The notes beneath the pieces were generated by a model. It saw only the letters and a program-made list of their open reading frames with translations, ran no database searches and was not told the DNA's origin. The translations under genes and the position numbers were made by a program. This document shows, piece by piece, positions 12,301 to 23,815 of a stretch of 64,000 nt of DNA (positions within the stretch are counted from its first letter, which is position 1; each line of letters begins with the position of its first letter). Source of the stretch: Ailurus styani (taxonomy: Eukaryota; Chordata; Mammalia; Carnivora; Ailuridae); NCBI GenBank assembly GCA_002007465.1, contig LNAC01000683.1:276657-340656 (forward strand). The letters are read 5' to 3'.

Positions 12301-15300
12301 ATGAAACCATAAAGATACCAGAAGAAAGCATTGGTGAATTTTCCTTTTTTTTTTTTTTTTAAGATTTTGTTTTTTTAAGTAATCTCTACATCCCGCATGG
12401 GGATTGAACTCATGACCCCGAGATCAAGAGTTGCACACTCGACCAACCGAGTCAGCCGGGTGTCCCTGGGTGAATTCCTTTATAACCTCAGATTGGTGAA
12501 GGCTTTTCTCTCTACAAATAAAAATCCGTCATTAAAGGAAAGATTGATACATTGGCTTTATAATGTTAAATTTAGAAATGACAAAAGTAAAAGAACGCGT
12601 GATAAAGAATATTTACAGTTCATATCACAGGAAAAGGCTGATGTCCCTAACATATACTGCCTAGAAGTTGGTAAGGGAAGGATAGCGATCTAGCCAGAAA
12701 ATGGACACAGGAGATAATTCAAAGAAAAATATAAATGACCTTTAGATTTATGAAGGATGCTTCATGATCAGAAGTTGTCATTTGAGCTGAATAGGACTTG
12801 GCTGGTGCGCTGGCATGTGGGGAGGTGATGGCAGCACGTGCTGATGGCAGCACGTGGGCCGTGAGAAGGCCAGAGGGGCTTGAGTGTAGGCGATGAGCGG
12901 GGCCCTGAATGTTGTGTGCACGGGGAGGCCTCGGGGCCTGTTCAGATCTTTGTACTTTACCTCGACAGCAAAGAGCAGCTGTTGAAAAGTATTAAATAGG
13001 GAAATGACATGATCAGATTTGTATTTTATGTCTAAAAAGGCCAGTTTTGTGGAATGCCTGGCTGGCTCAGTCAGTGAGTTTTAGTCCCAGTTTGGGTGTA
13101 GAGCTTACTATAGGTAGATAGATAGGTAGATAGATAGATAGATAGACAGACTGACCGACCAGTTTCATGACTTCATTCTTTTTTTTTTTTAACATTTAAA
13201 AAAAAATTTATTTGACAGAGAGAGAGAGACACAACGAGAAAGGGAATGTAAGCAGGGGCAGTGGTGCGAGGGAGAAGCAGTCTTCTCACAGAGCAGGGAG
13301 CCCAATGCAGGGCTTGATCCCAGGACCCTGGGATTATGACCTGACCCAAAGGCAGTTGCTTAACAACTGAGCCACCAAGGCACTCCTCGTGACTTCATTC
13401 TTTTTTTTTTTTTAAGATTTTTTAAAATTTATTTATTTGACAGAGAGAGAGAGAGAGAGATCACAAGTAGGCTGGGAGGCAGGTAGAGAGAGAGAAGGAA
13501 GCAGGCTCCTTGCCGAGCAGGGAGCCGGATGTGGGCCTCAATCCCAGGACCCTGAGATCATGACCTGAGCTGAAGGCAGAGGCTTTAATCCACTGAGCCA
13601 CCCAGGCACCCTCGTGACTTCATTCTAAAATGATCACTTCATGGTATGAAGATAGGGCTAGAGGGCAGCCTCTCTCCTTCCTCCGCCAGCTGTCCCCCCC
13701 ACTCCTGCACTGTCTCAAACATACTCACCACTGTTGGAGGCGCAGTGAGAAAAGGACAAGATTCCTACCTTCCTAGAACTTCCTTTGGAACAGAGGGTGG
13801 CAGACACTAAGCTGTGGAGAAGATCATTCCAGATGACAATAAGAGCTGAAAGGACTTGGAACAGGTGATAGGATGGAGCAGGTGGTAGGGGGCCCAGTGA
13901 GGCCTTCTGAATTGGTGACGTCACCTGAGGTCTGAGGAGTTGGGAGAAGCCAAGTGGTAAGAGCTGCACTGAGAGAAGTGGCAGAGGCCAAGGCATGTCT
14001 GGCTTTGCAGGCAGAGGGCAGAAGCTGGGCTTTGTTGTCAGTGCTATGGTAAGCCACTGAAGGCTTTATTTATTTATTTAAAAGTTTTTCATCTATTTAT
14101 TTGAGAGAGAGCATGAATGGGGAGGAGGGGCAGAGGGAGAGGGACAGGCAGACTCCCGGCTGGGCCTGGCGCCAAGATCATGACCTGAGCCAAAGTCAGA
14201 TGCTTAACCAACTGAGCCACCCATGCGCCCCCTGCCTTGAAGACTATTAAAGACTGGTCAGGAGTTTGTTGCTGTTCTGCAGGCCCGAGATGAGGGTTGG
14301 TGGCAGTGGAGACAGAAGTGAAGATCTGTTTAGTGGGGAAACCTGGCAGGAACTGCTAATGGACTGGCAGGTGGTTGGAGGACAGTGAGGCACCAAGGAC
14401 TGTCTCCGTTTCGCTGTGTGTGCAGTTGGGCCATTTGCTGGATTGTTGTCTAAGGTGACGGAAGATGGGAGTGCAGGGACAGGGCCCCAGCAGGACAGAT
14501 CTGGACAGTAGGAGTGAGCTGGCCCCTCCCATGCCCCGTCTTCTCTCCACAGCTCTCCTCCCTGACACAGGCTCACCAGGAGGCTCTTTCCAGTTTGACC
14601 AACAAAGCTGAGGTCTTGGAGAAGTCTCTGAATAGTCTGGAAACCAGGAGGGCAGGGGAAGCCAAGGAGCTGGCTGTGGCCCAGAGGGAGGCTGAGGTGC
14701 TACAGAAGCAGCTGAGGTAAAGTGGGGGTGGGCTGCCAGGGGGCACCTGGCAGGTGGTGGATGCAGCAGGTCTCCCAGTTGCCTCACTGATGGCTGCCCT
14801 GTTCCCACCCCAACCCTAGCAAGACCCAAGAAGACTTAGAGGCACAGGTGACCTTGGTTGAGAATTTAAGGAGATATGTGGGGGAGCAAGTCCCTCCTGA
14901 AGTCCAAAGGCAGACCTGGGAATCGGAGCGACAGGAGCTTCTAGAAACCGTGCAAGTGAGAGAGTTTAGGGTGCATCTGGGTGGGGGCTGGAGGCGGGGG
15001 GGGCGGAGCTCAGGGACCAGATCCTGGGAGAGGGGTGGCCAGGAGAAAAGGCAGCATCTGGATGCCACTTGTGGGCCTGCGTGGATGTCCCACGGAGGCC
15101 GCTGCTGTCCCTTCCTGTCCCATCCACAGCACTTGCAGGAGGATCGGGACGGCCTGCACACCACAGCGGAGCTGCTGCAGGTGCGTGTGCAGAGCCTCAT
15201 ACATATCCTGACCATCCAGGAGGAGGAGCTGAGCAGGAAGGTGGGCCCCTTGCCCCCAGGGCTCCCTGTGGGTGCAGAACCTGCCGGGATCTTCTTTTCA

Positions 15301-17311
15301 GTGAACACCTCTTCTTGCTGTGGCTTTGTTGCTTGGGCAGAACAGAGAAAAAAACCCTAAACATGCTTCCTTCCTCTGCCACCCAAGAGCTCACGCTTCC
15401 ACCCCTCCTCCACCCCGCAGGTTCAGCCTTCAGATTCGCTGGAGCCTGAGTTCACCAGGAAGTGCCAGTCCCTGCTGAAGCGCTGGCGGGAGAAGGTGTT
15501 TGCCCTCATGGTGCAGCTAAAGGCCCAGGAGCTGGAGCACAAAGGATGCGTGGAGCAGCTGAAGGGACAGGTCACTTGACTCTCTCTCCCCCTGAATTCT
15601 CCCCAGCTCCTGGCTCCTTACGTAAGGGATGGTACTTACCCAACAAAGATTTATTGAGTAGTTTCCATGTTCTGGGAACACAGCCCTGAACAGAGACAAG
15701 TACTGCTGTCATGGAGCTTATGTTCTGGAGCAAGCAATTAGACGCTGTCAAGTAATTATGTGTGCTTTAAAGAAAAGTGTGAATGTGTGACAGAAAGAGA
15801 CCATGGGGTGGGCCGGCTTTAGGCAGGATGCTCAGGAACGGCTTCTCTGAGGAGGTGACAATGGCCAAGCATGGGTGGCATGGGCAGAGGCAGTGAATCT
15901 TTGTGGGTATGTCACAGGGAGCTTCCTCAACACTTCTGGAAGGAAAACCAGATCAGACTCCATTCCCAGGAACCCAAGCTTGTCTCCCTGCACGGTGTTC
16001 TGTCCAAGACTTTGGCAGCAGCCCCTCCATTCCCAGTAACCCCCTCTGGCATTCCGCTCTAGGTGTGCCCTGTCCTGCCCCCCAACCCCCCCAGGTGGCA
16101 GAACTCGAGGACAGAGCTGTGGCCCAGAGCCAGGAGCAGGCCATCCTGCAGCGCTCCCTACAGGACAAAACCGTGGAGGTGGAGGTGGAGCGGATGGGCG
16201 CCAAGGTCTGTGTCTGCGCCAGGCAAGGGCGAAGAGGGGTCAGGGATCCCGCTCACCTCTTCCCCCACAACCCCAGCGAGGGGACCCCTCTCCTCATGGC
16301 CTCCTTCGCAGGCCCTGCAGCTCGAGCTGAGCCGCGCTCAGCAGGCCCAGCGCCGGAGGCAGCAGCACGCAGCCACAGCCGAGGAGCAGCTGAAGCTGGT
16401 GGCCAGTTCTGTCAGCAGGTATCTGGGCCGGAGGGTGCCTGGAGTAGAGTCCTGCTTCCCCGGCACCTGGGGGTTTAAGAGCCCAGGCAAGTGGGGCTGG
16501 AAAGCTGGTAGTTGGAGGATGCAGAGCGAGAGATTTCTAGCCTCAAGAGTCCCCGGGCTTGTTCTTCCCTGGGGCAACCCGCTCCACAGTCCCACAAGGG
16601 TGGCTTGTTAGGACTCCCACACGTGTTTGGTTGGAGGCGAGGCCACACTTCCTCCTATAGTTCAGTTCACCTGGGAGGACCGCCACCTTCAGAGCTGTTC
16701 AAGGATGGCGAGCGTGTGTTGGGCGCCTGGGTGGCTCAGTGGGTTAAAGCTGCTGCCTTCGGCTCAGGTCATGATCCCAGGGTCCTGGGATCGAGGCCCG
16801 CATCGGGCTCTCCACTCAGCGGAAAGCCTGCTTCCCCCCTCCTCTCTCTGCCTGCCTCTCTGCCTCCTTGTGATCTCTCTCCCTCTGTAAAATAAATAAA
16901 AATAAAAAATCTTTAAAAAAAATATTTATTTATTTATTTATTTATTTATTTATTTGACAGAGAGAGGGAGCACAAGCAGGGAGAGCGGGAGAGGGAGAAG
17001 CAGGCTTCCTCCTGAGCAGGGAGCCTGATGCCCGGCTCGATCCCAGAACCCTGGGATCATGACCTGAGCCAAAGGCAGACACTTAATGACTGAGCCCCCC
17101 AGGTGCCCCAGAAAATGGCTTTATAAGAGCCACAGGAGAGGGCGCCTGGGTGGCTCAGTGGGTTAAAGCCTCTGCTTTTGGCTCAGGTCATGATCTCAGG
17201 GTCCTGGGATCGAGGCCCGCATCGGGCTCNNNNNNNNNNNNNNNNNNNNNNNNNNNNNNNNNNNNNNNNNNNNNNNNNNNNNNNNNNNNNNNNNNNNNNN
17301 NNNNNNNNNNN

Positions 17312-17343
<32 letters not shown>

Positions 17344-20300
17344 CAGGAGGTGTTGGAAGCACCTGCTCAAACCATTTTGGGTGACAGATCTCTGCTGTGC
17401 TGCTAGGGTTACAACTGTCAGTCTTTGTTGTCTGCTTGTTTTCCAGTTGGTACAGACTTGGACTGTCCTGTAGTTCCACCCTTGGCCCTCCTCCCAGGGC
17501 ACCTGCGTGGGCTTCTCAGCTTTTGTGAGCTGTGCTGGTCCCACTTGGGGCACGGCCAGCTGATAAAGCACATGGATCTGGCCTTCACTGGCATCAGGGA
17601 ATTGTCAGAGAGGATAGCTTTGATCTCTAATGCGTATTAGTGATCAAAAAATAGGTTATGAGAAATAAACTTGGCAGGTCCTTGAAAAGATCCACCGCCA
17701 TGTAACGCCTTCTTGGGGTAAGGGCTCCTTAGAAAACTGATGGAAGCTGGGGTGCCTAGGTGGCTCAGTCTTTGGGCATCTGCCTTCATCTCAGGTCATG
17801 ATCCCAGGGTCCTGGGATGGAGTCCTGCATCGGGCTCCCTGCTCAGTGGGGAGCCTGCTTCTCCCTCTCCCACTTGCCCTGCTTGTGTTCCCTCTCTTGC
17901 TGTCTCTCTCTCTATCAAATAAATACATAAAATCTTAAAAAAAGGGCACCCGGGTGGCTCAGTGGGTTAAAGCCTCTGCCTTTGGCTCAGGTAGTGATCT
18001 CAGGGTCCTGGGATCGAGTCCTGCATCGGGCTCCCTGCTTAGCAAGGAGCCTGCTTCCCCTCTCTCTGCCTGCCTCTCTGCCTACTTGTGATCTCTCTCT
18101 CTGTCAAATAAATAAATAAAAACCGTGAAAATAAATACAAAAATAAATAAATAAAATCTTTAAAAAACAAAACAAAAGGAAACTGACGGAAGCTATGAAC
18201 TTTGTTCTTGAGGAAAATGTACCTAAGTTCATACACCCACATGTGGCATATGGACCAGGGGAGTTCCAGAACCAGGAGACCTGTCCATCAGCCTGCAGGC
18301 AAAAAAGTCCAAGTCAGCTAGAGATGAGCCAGAGTTAGCCCCCAGAGAACCGATTGTGCTGAACTCTGCTGTGTTACGGGCTTGGATCCAGATCAGGTGT
18401 GACCCAGTGAAGCTCATTCTTGTTTTTACTGCTCTTATTAAAGACACTGATTGCTAGGACCCAAATGAGAAGCTTGCCCTAGGTTTTGGGACCAAGCATA
18501 GCTGTGCTGCCTTTATGAGCAGTGGGATCATTTTTATCTAACAAACAGTAACTCACCCTAACCCTAAAGGGCTTAAGCTCTCAGGTTTTCTTCTTCTTTT
18601 AAAGATTTTATTTATTTATTTGACAGAGAGAGAGAGATCATAAGTAGGCAGAGAGGCAGGCAGGTGGGGGGGAAGCAGGCTCCCTGCTGAGCAGAGAGCC
18701 AGATGCAGGGCTTGATCCCAGGACCCTGAGATCATGACCTGAGCCGAAGGCAGAGGCTTAACCCACTGAGCCACCCAGGCGTCCATCAGGTTTTCTTCTT
18801 CATCGGCCGAGAAAGCTCAGACATGACTGGCTCCAGCCCTTGGCTTCAGCTTCTCTTTTCCCTGCTATACTTTTCCCTTCCCTGCTCCCCACATACTGCA
18901 CAATATAGGATAGAAGGAATTGTCCCAACAAGTCACATCAAGTCCTTTAGGCAATGAGGTGAGGTTGAAGGGTCAGTGACCTTTTGCCTTCTCCAGCTTT
19001 CAGACCTGGCTCCAGAGCACCGTGGCTGAAGTGGAGCGCGCCACAATCCGGCTGCCCTCCCTCAGCAGCCGAGTCAGCTACGCTGTCCGCAGGATCCACA
19101 CCATTCGGGGTGGGTAGGGCGCCTGCCGGCCACACTGTGCTCCTGCCCCTCCAGCTCTCACCTCCCACACCCATCCTCATGCCTACTCGTCACCAGTCCC
19201 AGAATCCTTCCCTTTACTCCCCTCTTCCCTTTTTTCCTCCTCCTCGAACTCTTCTCTGTTGCTTTCTGCTTTTTCTTCCCCAGGCTTGATGGCTCGAAAA
19301 CTGGCCCTTGCTCAGCTGCGCCAGGAGAGGTAAAGTTCGGGGCGCCGTGAGGTGGACGGGAGGGGGTTAAGTGTTGTTTGCTAGGACCCCTGAACAGTGA
19401 GGACTAAAGAGGGATGATGATGGAGGTGATCTCCCCTGACTCTGTTTCTCTACCCTGCCCCAGCTGTCCCCCACCCCTGCCGGCCACAGACGTGAGCCTT
19501 GAGTTGGAGCAGCTGCGGGAAGAGCGGAACCGCCTGGATGCAGAACTGCAGCTGAGTGCCCACATCATCCAGAAGGAGGTGGGCCGGGCCCGGGAGCAAG
19601 GTACACTTGGTCCTGGAGTCCCTGACCTGGAGCAGGGGCAAGAGCTGGGTGTGTTGGGGACGGAGGGGAGGGAAGAGCTGGGGTCATGGGGAGGCCCGTG
19701 AGCGCCACCTCTTTCCAGGGGAGGCGGAGCGGCAGCAATTGAGCGAGGTGGCCCAGCAGCTGGAGCAGGAGCTGCAGCGGGCCCAGGAGTCCCTGGCTAG
19801 TGTGGGGCTGCAGCTGGAAGCCGCCCGCCAGGGCCAGCAGGAGAGCACGGAGGAGGCGGCCAGTCTCCGGCAGGAACTGACCCAGCAGCAGGAGATCTAT
19901 GGGCAAGGTGTGCAAGAGCAGTGGGTTTACCATGGAGGGGTGGGGGGGCACCGAGAAGCGACGCCCCCCCCCCCCGACTCACCCCATCTGCCCCTTCACC
20001 CTAGCTCTGCAGGAGAAGGTGGCCGAAGTGGAAACTAGGCTGCGGGAGCAGCTATTAGAAACAGAGAGGAGATTGAATGAGGCTCGGAGGGAGCATGGCA
20101 AGGCAGGTGAGATTTGTTGGGATGGATATGGGCATCTGGGGAGAAGGAAGTGTTGGACATAAGGTTTTTTGTTTGTTTTGTTTTAAGATTTTACTTATTT
20201 ATTTGAGAGTGGGGAGGGTCGGAGCGAGAAGCAGACTCCCTTCTGAGCAGGGAGCCCAATGCAGGACTTGATCATGGGACTCCAGAATCATGACCTGAAC

Positions 20301-23077
20301 TGAAAGCCGCGTCACTTAACCATCTGGGCCACCCAGGTGCCCCATACATGAGGTTTTTTTAAAACTGTTTTGAAGCATCCAAATAATGAAGTTATCAAGA
20401 AATGGTACAGATCAATTCTCAGGTGGTGAACACACTTCTGTAGCCAGTGCCCGCATGTGACCAGTCTTGAAGCCCCCTGAACCCCACCCAGCCACTACCC
20501 CCCACAAAAGCAATGGCCATTCCAACCTCACACCAACCATTACCCCCAACTTTTTCCCCCCCCAAACAATAGAAATTTATTCTCTCACAGTACTGGAAGC
20601 TGGAAGCTAGAAGTCTGAACTCAAGATGCTGACAGGGTTGGTGCCTGCTAGAGGTTCTGAGAGGCAATCTGATGACTCTCCCTCCCACACCCCGGTGGTG
20701 CTGGCAATCTGTGGCATCCCTTGGTTTGTAGGCACATCATTCCCTTCCGTCTCCATCTTTACATGGTGTTCTCTGCTGTGCGTGTCTACCCCCAACTTTT
20801 TTTTTTTTTTTTTAAGATTTTATTTTTAAGAATCTTTACACCCAGCATGGGGCTCAAACGCACAAACCTAAGATCAAGAGTCGTATGCTGTACTGACTGA
20901 GCCAGCCAGGTGCTTCCCCCCGTTTTATTAGGACAAAGTTCAAATACCTGGACAGATTACAAGAGTCACACGAGGACCACTTGTTTACCTCCTCTGACTA
21001 GATACAACAGTTGTTAACCAGCTTGTTTTGTTTTTTGTTTTTTAAGATTTTATTTATTTATTTGACACAGAGAGAGAGAGATCAGATCACAGCTAGGCAG
21101 AGAGGCAGGCAGAGAGAGGGGAGGAAGCAGGCTCCCTGCCGAGCAGAGAGCCCGATGTGGGCCTCGATCCCAGGACCCTGGGATCATGACCTGAGCCGAA
21201 GGCAGCGGCTTTAACCCACTGAGCCACCCAGGCGCCCTTGTTTGTTTTTTTTTAAGATTATTTATTTATTTACTTATTTGACAGAGAAACAGAGATCACA
21301 AGTAGGCAGAGAGGCAGGCAGAGGGAGAGGGGGAAGCCCGATGCGGGACTCGATCCCAGGACCCTGAGATCATGACCTGAGCCAAAGGCAGAGGCTTTAA
21401 CACACTGAGCCACCCAGGCGCCCCATTTAACCAATTTATTTTATTTTATTTATTTTTTATTTATTTTATTTTTTATTTTTTATTTTTTTATTTTATTTTA
21501 TTTATTTTTTTTTTTTTAAAGATTTTATTTATTTATTTTTTCACAGAGGGAGAAAGATCACAAGGAGGCAGAGAGGCAGGCAGAGAGAGAGAGGGGGAAG
21601 CAGGCTCCCCGCTGAGCAGGGAGCCCGATGCGGGCTTCGATCCCAGGACCCTGAGATCATGACCTGAGCTGAAAGCAGAGGCATTAACCCACTGAGCCAC
21701 CCAGGCGCCCTAACCAATTTTTTTTAAAGATTTTATTTTTTTAAGTAACCTCTACACCCAGCGTGGGGCTCGAGCCCACAACCCCGAGATCAAGAGTCTC
21801 ATGTTCCACCAACTGAGCCCCCCAGGCACCCAGCAGTTACTAATCTTTTGCCATATTTACTTTATCCACATATACATCTACACTGATACATGCATTTTTG
21901 GGGGAATCATTTAAAGTAAGTTACAAACATGACCACTGAGCTGCATCTCCTACAAAGAGGAAATTTTCTTGTGTAACCTCAGTGTCATTGTCACATATTA
22001 AGAAAGGTTTAAGAAAACATTAATGGCACAAAATGGAATATCCAGTTCCTATTCAGATTTCACCTAAGCCACTCCGGGAAGGCTTCGGGATGGGGAAGGT
22101 ACTTTGGGTTCACAGAGTCAGAGGGTCACGGCTCATCAGCCTCTGCCCCCCACCACACAGAGGAGACAGCCCTGGAGCGTAAGTGGCTTCCCTGAGCCAT
22201 AGAGCTGAGGGCCCAGTGTTCCTGCCCAAGATCCCAGTCCTGTTCTCATGGTACCTCCATGCCTCTGGACTGCCCCACACCTGTGCCCTCTGTGCCCTGG
22301 CTTCCACATAGTGGTCTCCCTGCGCCAGATGCAGCGCAAAGCCACCCGGGAGAAGGAGCGGAACCAGGAGCTCAGGCGCCTGCAAGATGAGGCCCGGAAG
22401 GAGGAGGGGCTGCGGCTGACCCAACGCCTGCAGGAGCTAGAGAGGGACAAGAACTTTATGCTGGTAGGGGAGAGCGGAGACCAGGGCCCCTGAGCTGGCT
22501 GGGGAGCAGAGGGGAGAAGGAGGAGGGGCGGCTCTGCCTGGGCTAGGTGGCGTTTAACCCTCTCCTTCCCAGGCCACCTTGCAGCAGGAGGGTCTCCTCT
22601 CCCGTTACAAGCAGCAGCGGCTGTTGGCAGTTTTTCCTTCCCTGCTGGATAAGGGGAAGTCTGTGGAGTCCAGCCCCTCGGCTCCAGGGTCTTCAGCACC
22701 TGTGCCTCCAGGAACAGCACACACCCTCAGGGAGTCCATAAAAGGTATGGTCCATGTAGGGAGGGACAAATACGGGGGACTTTAGGAATCTCTCCTCGAG
22801 GCACTCTTAATGCAGGAGCATCCATCCTCCGTGACCCTTGGAGGCCCACAGCCTGCCTCTCTCATCCATGCCGGCCTCGGGCCAGAGAACTTTCCCGTCG
22901 GATGGCAGCCCTGTTCTCTGCACAGAGAAGGTCGGCTGCTATCCCTTGGGGTCTTCTTTCCCAGGATCCCTCTCTGTCCTGCTCGATGATCTGCAGGGCC
23001 TGAGTGAGGCCATTTCCGAGGAGGAAGCTATCTCTCAAGGAGACAACCAGAACTGTCCTGCTCCAGTCTGCCACTGA
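9333..23077 (+). CDS. CCHCR1: CCHCR1 (HCR), coiled-coil alpha-helical rod protein 1
   Basis: Long coiled-coil protein of centrosomes and P-bodies; also reported to bind StAR and influence keratinocyte proliferation; a psoriasis-locus gene. Coding exons: 9333-9548, 9793-9859, 9938-10151, 11407-11710, 14553-14716, 14820-14955, 15130-15240, 15421-15570, 16095-16205, 16312-16418, 18997-19109, 19284-19329, 19464-19600, 19719-19907, 20005-20106, 22312-22463, 22573-22744, 22965-23077. All have AG/GT borders and one continuous frame. From ATG 9844 the product is 778 residues (human main form about 782). From ATG 9333 ([13 protein letters not shown]) it is 867, matching the long human isoform. Heptad-rich Glu/Gln/Leu/Arg sequence fills almost all of it from the 11407 exon on, e.g. 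[20 protein letters not shown] and [14 protein letters not shown]. The C-terminus ([19 protein letters not shown]) is conserved. No frame damage seen. Introns carry many SINEs and one N gap. Confidence 0.95.
10152..11406. other. CCHCR1 intron without recognised feature
   Basis: Intron between the 9938-10151 and 11407-11710 exons. No SINE, RNA gene or conserved reading frame recognised. Confidence 0.5.
12345..12466 (-). mobile_element. Can-SINE, short subtype
   Basis: Short tRNA-like subtype with AAGTAATCTCTACATCCCGC and GAGATCAAGAG; imperfect TGAATT(T)CCTT flanks. Confidence 0.85.
12770..13050 (+). repeat. Old LINE remnant (L2-like)
   Basis: Low-identity match to a common mammalian LINE 3' region (CATTTGAGCTGAATAGGACT, GAAATGACATGATCAGATTT). 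Family name from memory. Confidence 0.4.
13053..13158 (+). mobile_element. Can-SINE fragment with GATA tail
   Basis: Sense head (TGCCTGGCTGGCTCAGTCAG) followed by a GATA-type microsatellite instead of the usual tail; imperfect CCAGTTT flanks. Confidence 0.7.
13111..13148 (+). repeat. (GATA)n microsatellite
   Basis: Repeats of TAGA/GATA with GGTA interruptions, forming the tail of a SINE fragment. Confidence 0.9.
13180..13387 (-). mobile_element. Can-SINE, diverged
   Basis: Antisense copy between target copies CATGACTTCATTCT (13166-13179) and CGTGACTTCATTCT (13388-13401). Confidence 0.9.
13402..13612 (-). mobile_element. Can-SINE, younger
   Basis: Antisense copy with intact GAGA stretch, between CGTGACTTCATTCT copies at 13388-13401 and 13613-13626. 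It re-used the target of the preceding SINE. Confidence 0.93.
14066..14231 (-). mobile_element. Can-SINE, older
   Basis: Diverged antisense copy with TATTTATTTA tail and GCCACCCATGCGCCC head, in a CCHCR1 intron. Confidence 0.88.
15635..15905 (+). repeat. Old LINE remnant (L2-like)
   Basis: Motifs such as GATTTATTGAGTAGTTTCCA and CATGGAGCTTATGTTCTGGA in a CCHCR1 intron. Family name from memory. Confidence 0.4.
16721..16914 (+). mobile_element. Can-SINE
   Basis: Full sense copy ending in AAATAAATAAAAATAAAAAATC, directly joined tail to tail with an inverted SINE. Confidence 0.93.
16915..17110 (-). mobile_element. Can-SINE
   Basis: Antisense copy starting with an (ATTT)n run, forming an inverted pair with the preceding SINE. 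Confidence 0.92.
17139..17335 (+). mobile_element. Can-SINE interrupted by N gap
   Basis: Sense copy whose middle is 82 N. Target AAGAGCCACAGGAG is at 17125-17138 and 17336-17349. Head, gap and tail add up to a normal SINE length. Confidence 0.93.
17230..17311. other. Assembly gap (82 N)
   Basis: Unresolved bases inside a young SINE, ending at a poly(A) run. Confidence 1.
17751..17943 (+). mobile_element. Can-SINE (first of tandem pair)
   Basis: Sense copy, somewhat diverged, immediately followed by a second sense SINE. Confidence 0.9.
17944..18177 (+). mobile_element. Can-SINE (second of tandem pair)
   Basis: Sense copy with long A/T-rich tail. The outer flanks of the pair, GAAAACTGATGGAAGCT and GGAAACTGACGGAAGCT, look like the original target duplication. 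Confidence 0.9.
18596..18785 (-). mobile_element. Can-SINE
   Basis: Antisense copy; perfect target TCAGGTTTTCTTCTT at 18581-18595 and 18786-18800. Confidence 0.95.
20166..20344 (-). mobile_element. Can-SINE, older
   Basis: Antisense copy in the 20107-22311 CCHCR1 intron; flanks ACATAAGGTTTTT and ACATGAGGTTTTT. Confidence 0.9.
20797..20917 (-). mobile_element. Can-SINE, short subtype
   Basis: Short tRNA-like subtype (AGAATCTTTACACCCAGCAT, GATCAAGAGTCGTATGCT). Confidence 0.87.
21028..21237 (-). mobile_element. Can-SINE (cluster 1 of 4)
   Basis: Full antisense copy; first of four adjacent SINEs inserted into one another's T-rich ends. Confidence 0.94.
21245..21424 (-). mobile_element. Can-SINE (cluster 2 of 4)
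   Basis: Antisense copy with a slightly shortened body. Confidence 0.93.
21437..21710 (-). mobile_element. Can-SINE (cluster 3 of 4) with expanded tail
   Basis: Antisense copy with a (TTTTA)n-type tail expanded to about 80 bases; target TAACCAATTT on both sides. Confidence 0.93.
21720..21831 (-). mobile_element. Can-SINE, short subtype (cluster 4 of 4)
   Basis: Short subtype (AAGTAACCTCTACACCCAGC), the probable first occupant that later SINEs hit. Confidence 0.88.
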
Positions 23078-23212
23078 ACAGCCGGTCACTCTGTGCAGCT
23101 GGGGGCTCGGGGTGGGCGGGGCAGGCCCCTGGAGAAGTGGGGCAGGGCGGGGGAGGTCAGCCGCTGTCCTCGTGGACACTGGCCACCAAGATGCCTGTGA
23201 ATCCTGTGGCTT

Positions 23213-23218
23213 AATAAA
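23213..23218 (+). terminator. CCHCR1 poly(A) signal
   Basis: AATAAA lies 136 bases after the CCHCR1 stop, within a short GC-rich 3' UTR. Confidence 0.75.
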
Positions 23219-23809
23219 GACGACTACAGTAAGTGTCATGTTCTCTCCGCGAAGGGGAGGGAATTCCCACTGCAGCCATCTCTGTCAGGAAAATGCAGGA
23301 AGTGGTCCAACACAGCTGTTTCTAGGTGGTACCTTTTTCAAAACCCCTTTCTCAGGCTGCTTGGGCCGTGTTTTGAGAAGCTCCAGGTTTTCTTTATTCT
23401 CAACTTTTGTTTGAAAACTTTTCACCTCTGGAAAACGATCACTGCCAGGAGTCAGGAATATAAAACATCATTCATTCACTGGGCATCTCAGCGCCTGGCA
23501 TTGTCCTTTCTCAGGGGCCACAGTGGTGGGTTTGATGGGTGGGTCCCTGCTCCCATGGCCCCGACATCCTGGTGGGGGAGACAGATGATGGACAAGTACC
23601 TAAGTGAACAGAGCAAGCGTTGCCATGAAGAGAAAAGAAATACAGTGACGTGATAGAACCTGACTAGGGAGGGGCGGCTAGATGAGGGGACAGGAAAGGC
23701 CTCCCTGGGGAGGGGATGTGTGGAGACCTGTCTGCCGGGAGAAGCCAGCAGCACCGGCAGAAGAGTCCTGCAGAGGGCAGGCAAGCACGGAGCCCTGGAG
23801 CCGCAGGGG

Positions 23810-23815
23810 TTTATT
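23810..23815 (-). terminator. Candidate poly(A) signal for PSORS1C1-like transcript
   Basis: AATAAA on the minus strand, about 400 bases past the conserved PSORS1C1 stop at 24213. It would end a minus-strand transcript converging on CCHCR1. Use is inferred. Confidence 0.35.

Larger units (their letters stand above)
11711..14552. other. Large CCHCR1 intron, repeat-filled
   Basis: Contains five SINEs, a GATA microsatellite and old LINE-like sequence (listed separately). No additional exon was recognised. Confidence 0.55.

Noticed and set aside
18552..18570. Telomere-like CCCTAACCCTAA
   Set aside because: Two units only; too short to be an interstitial telomere array.
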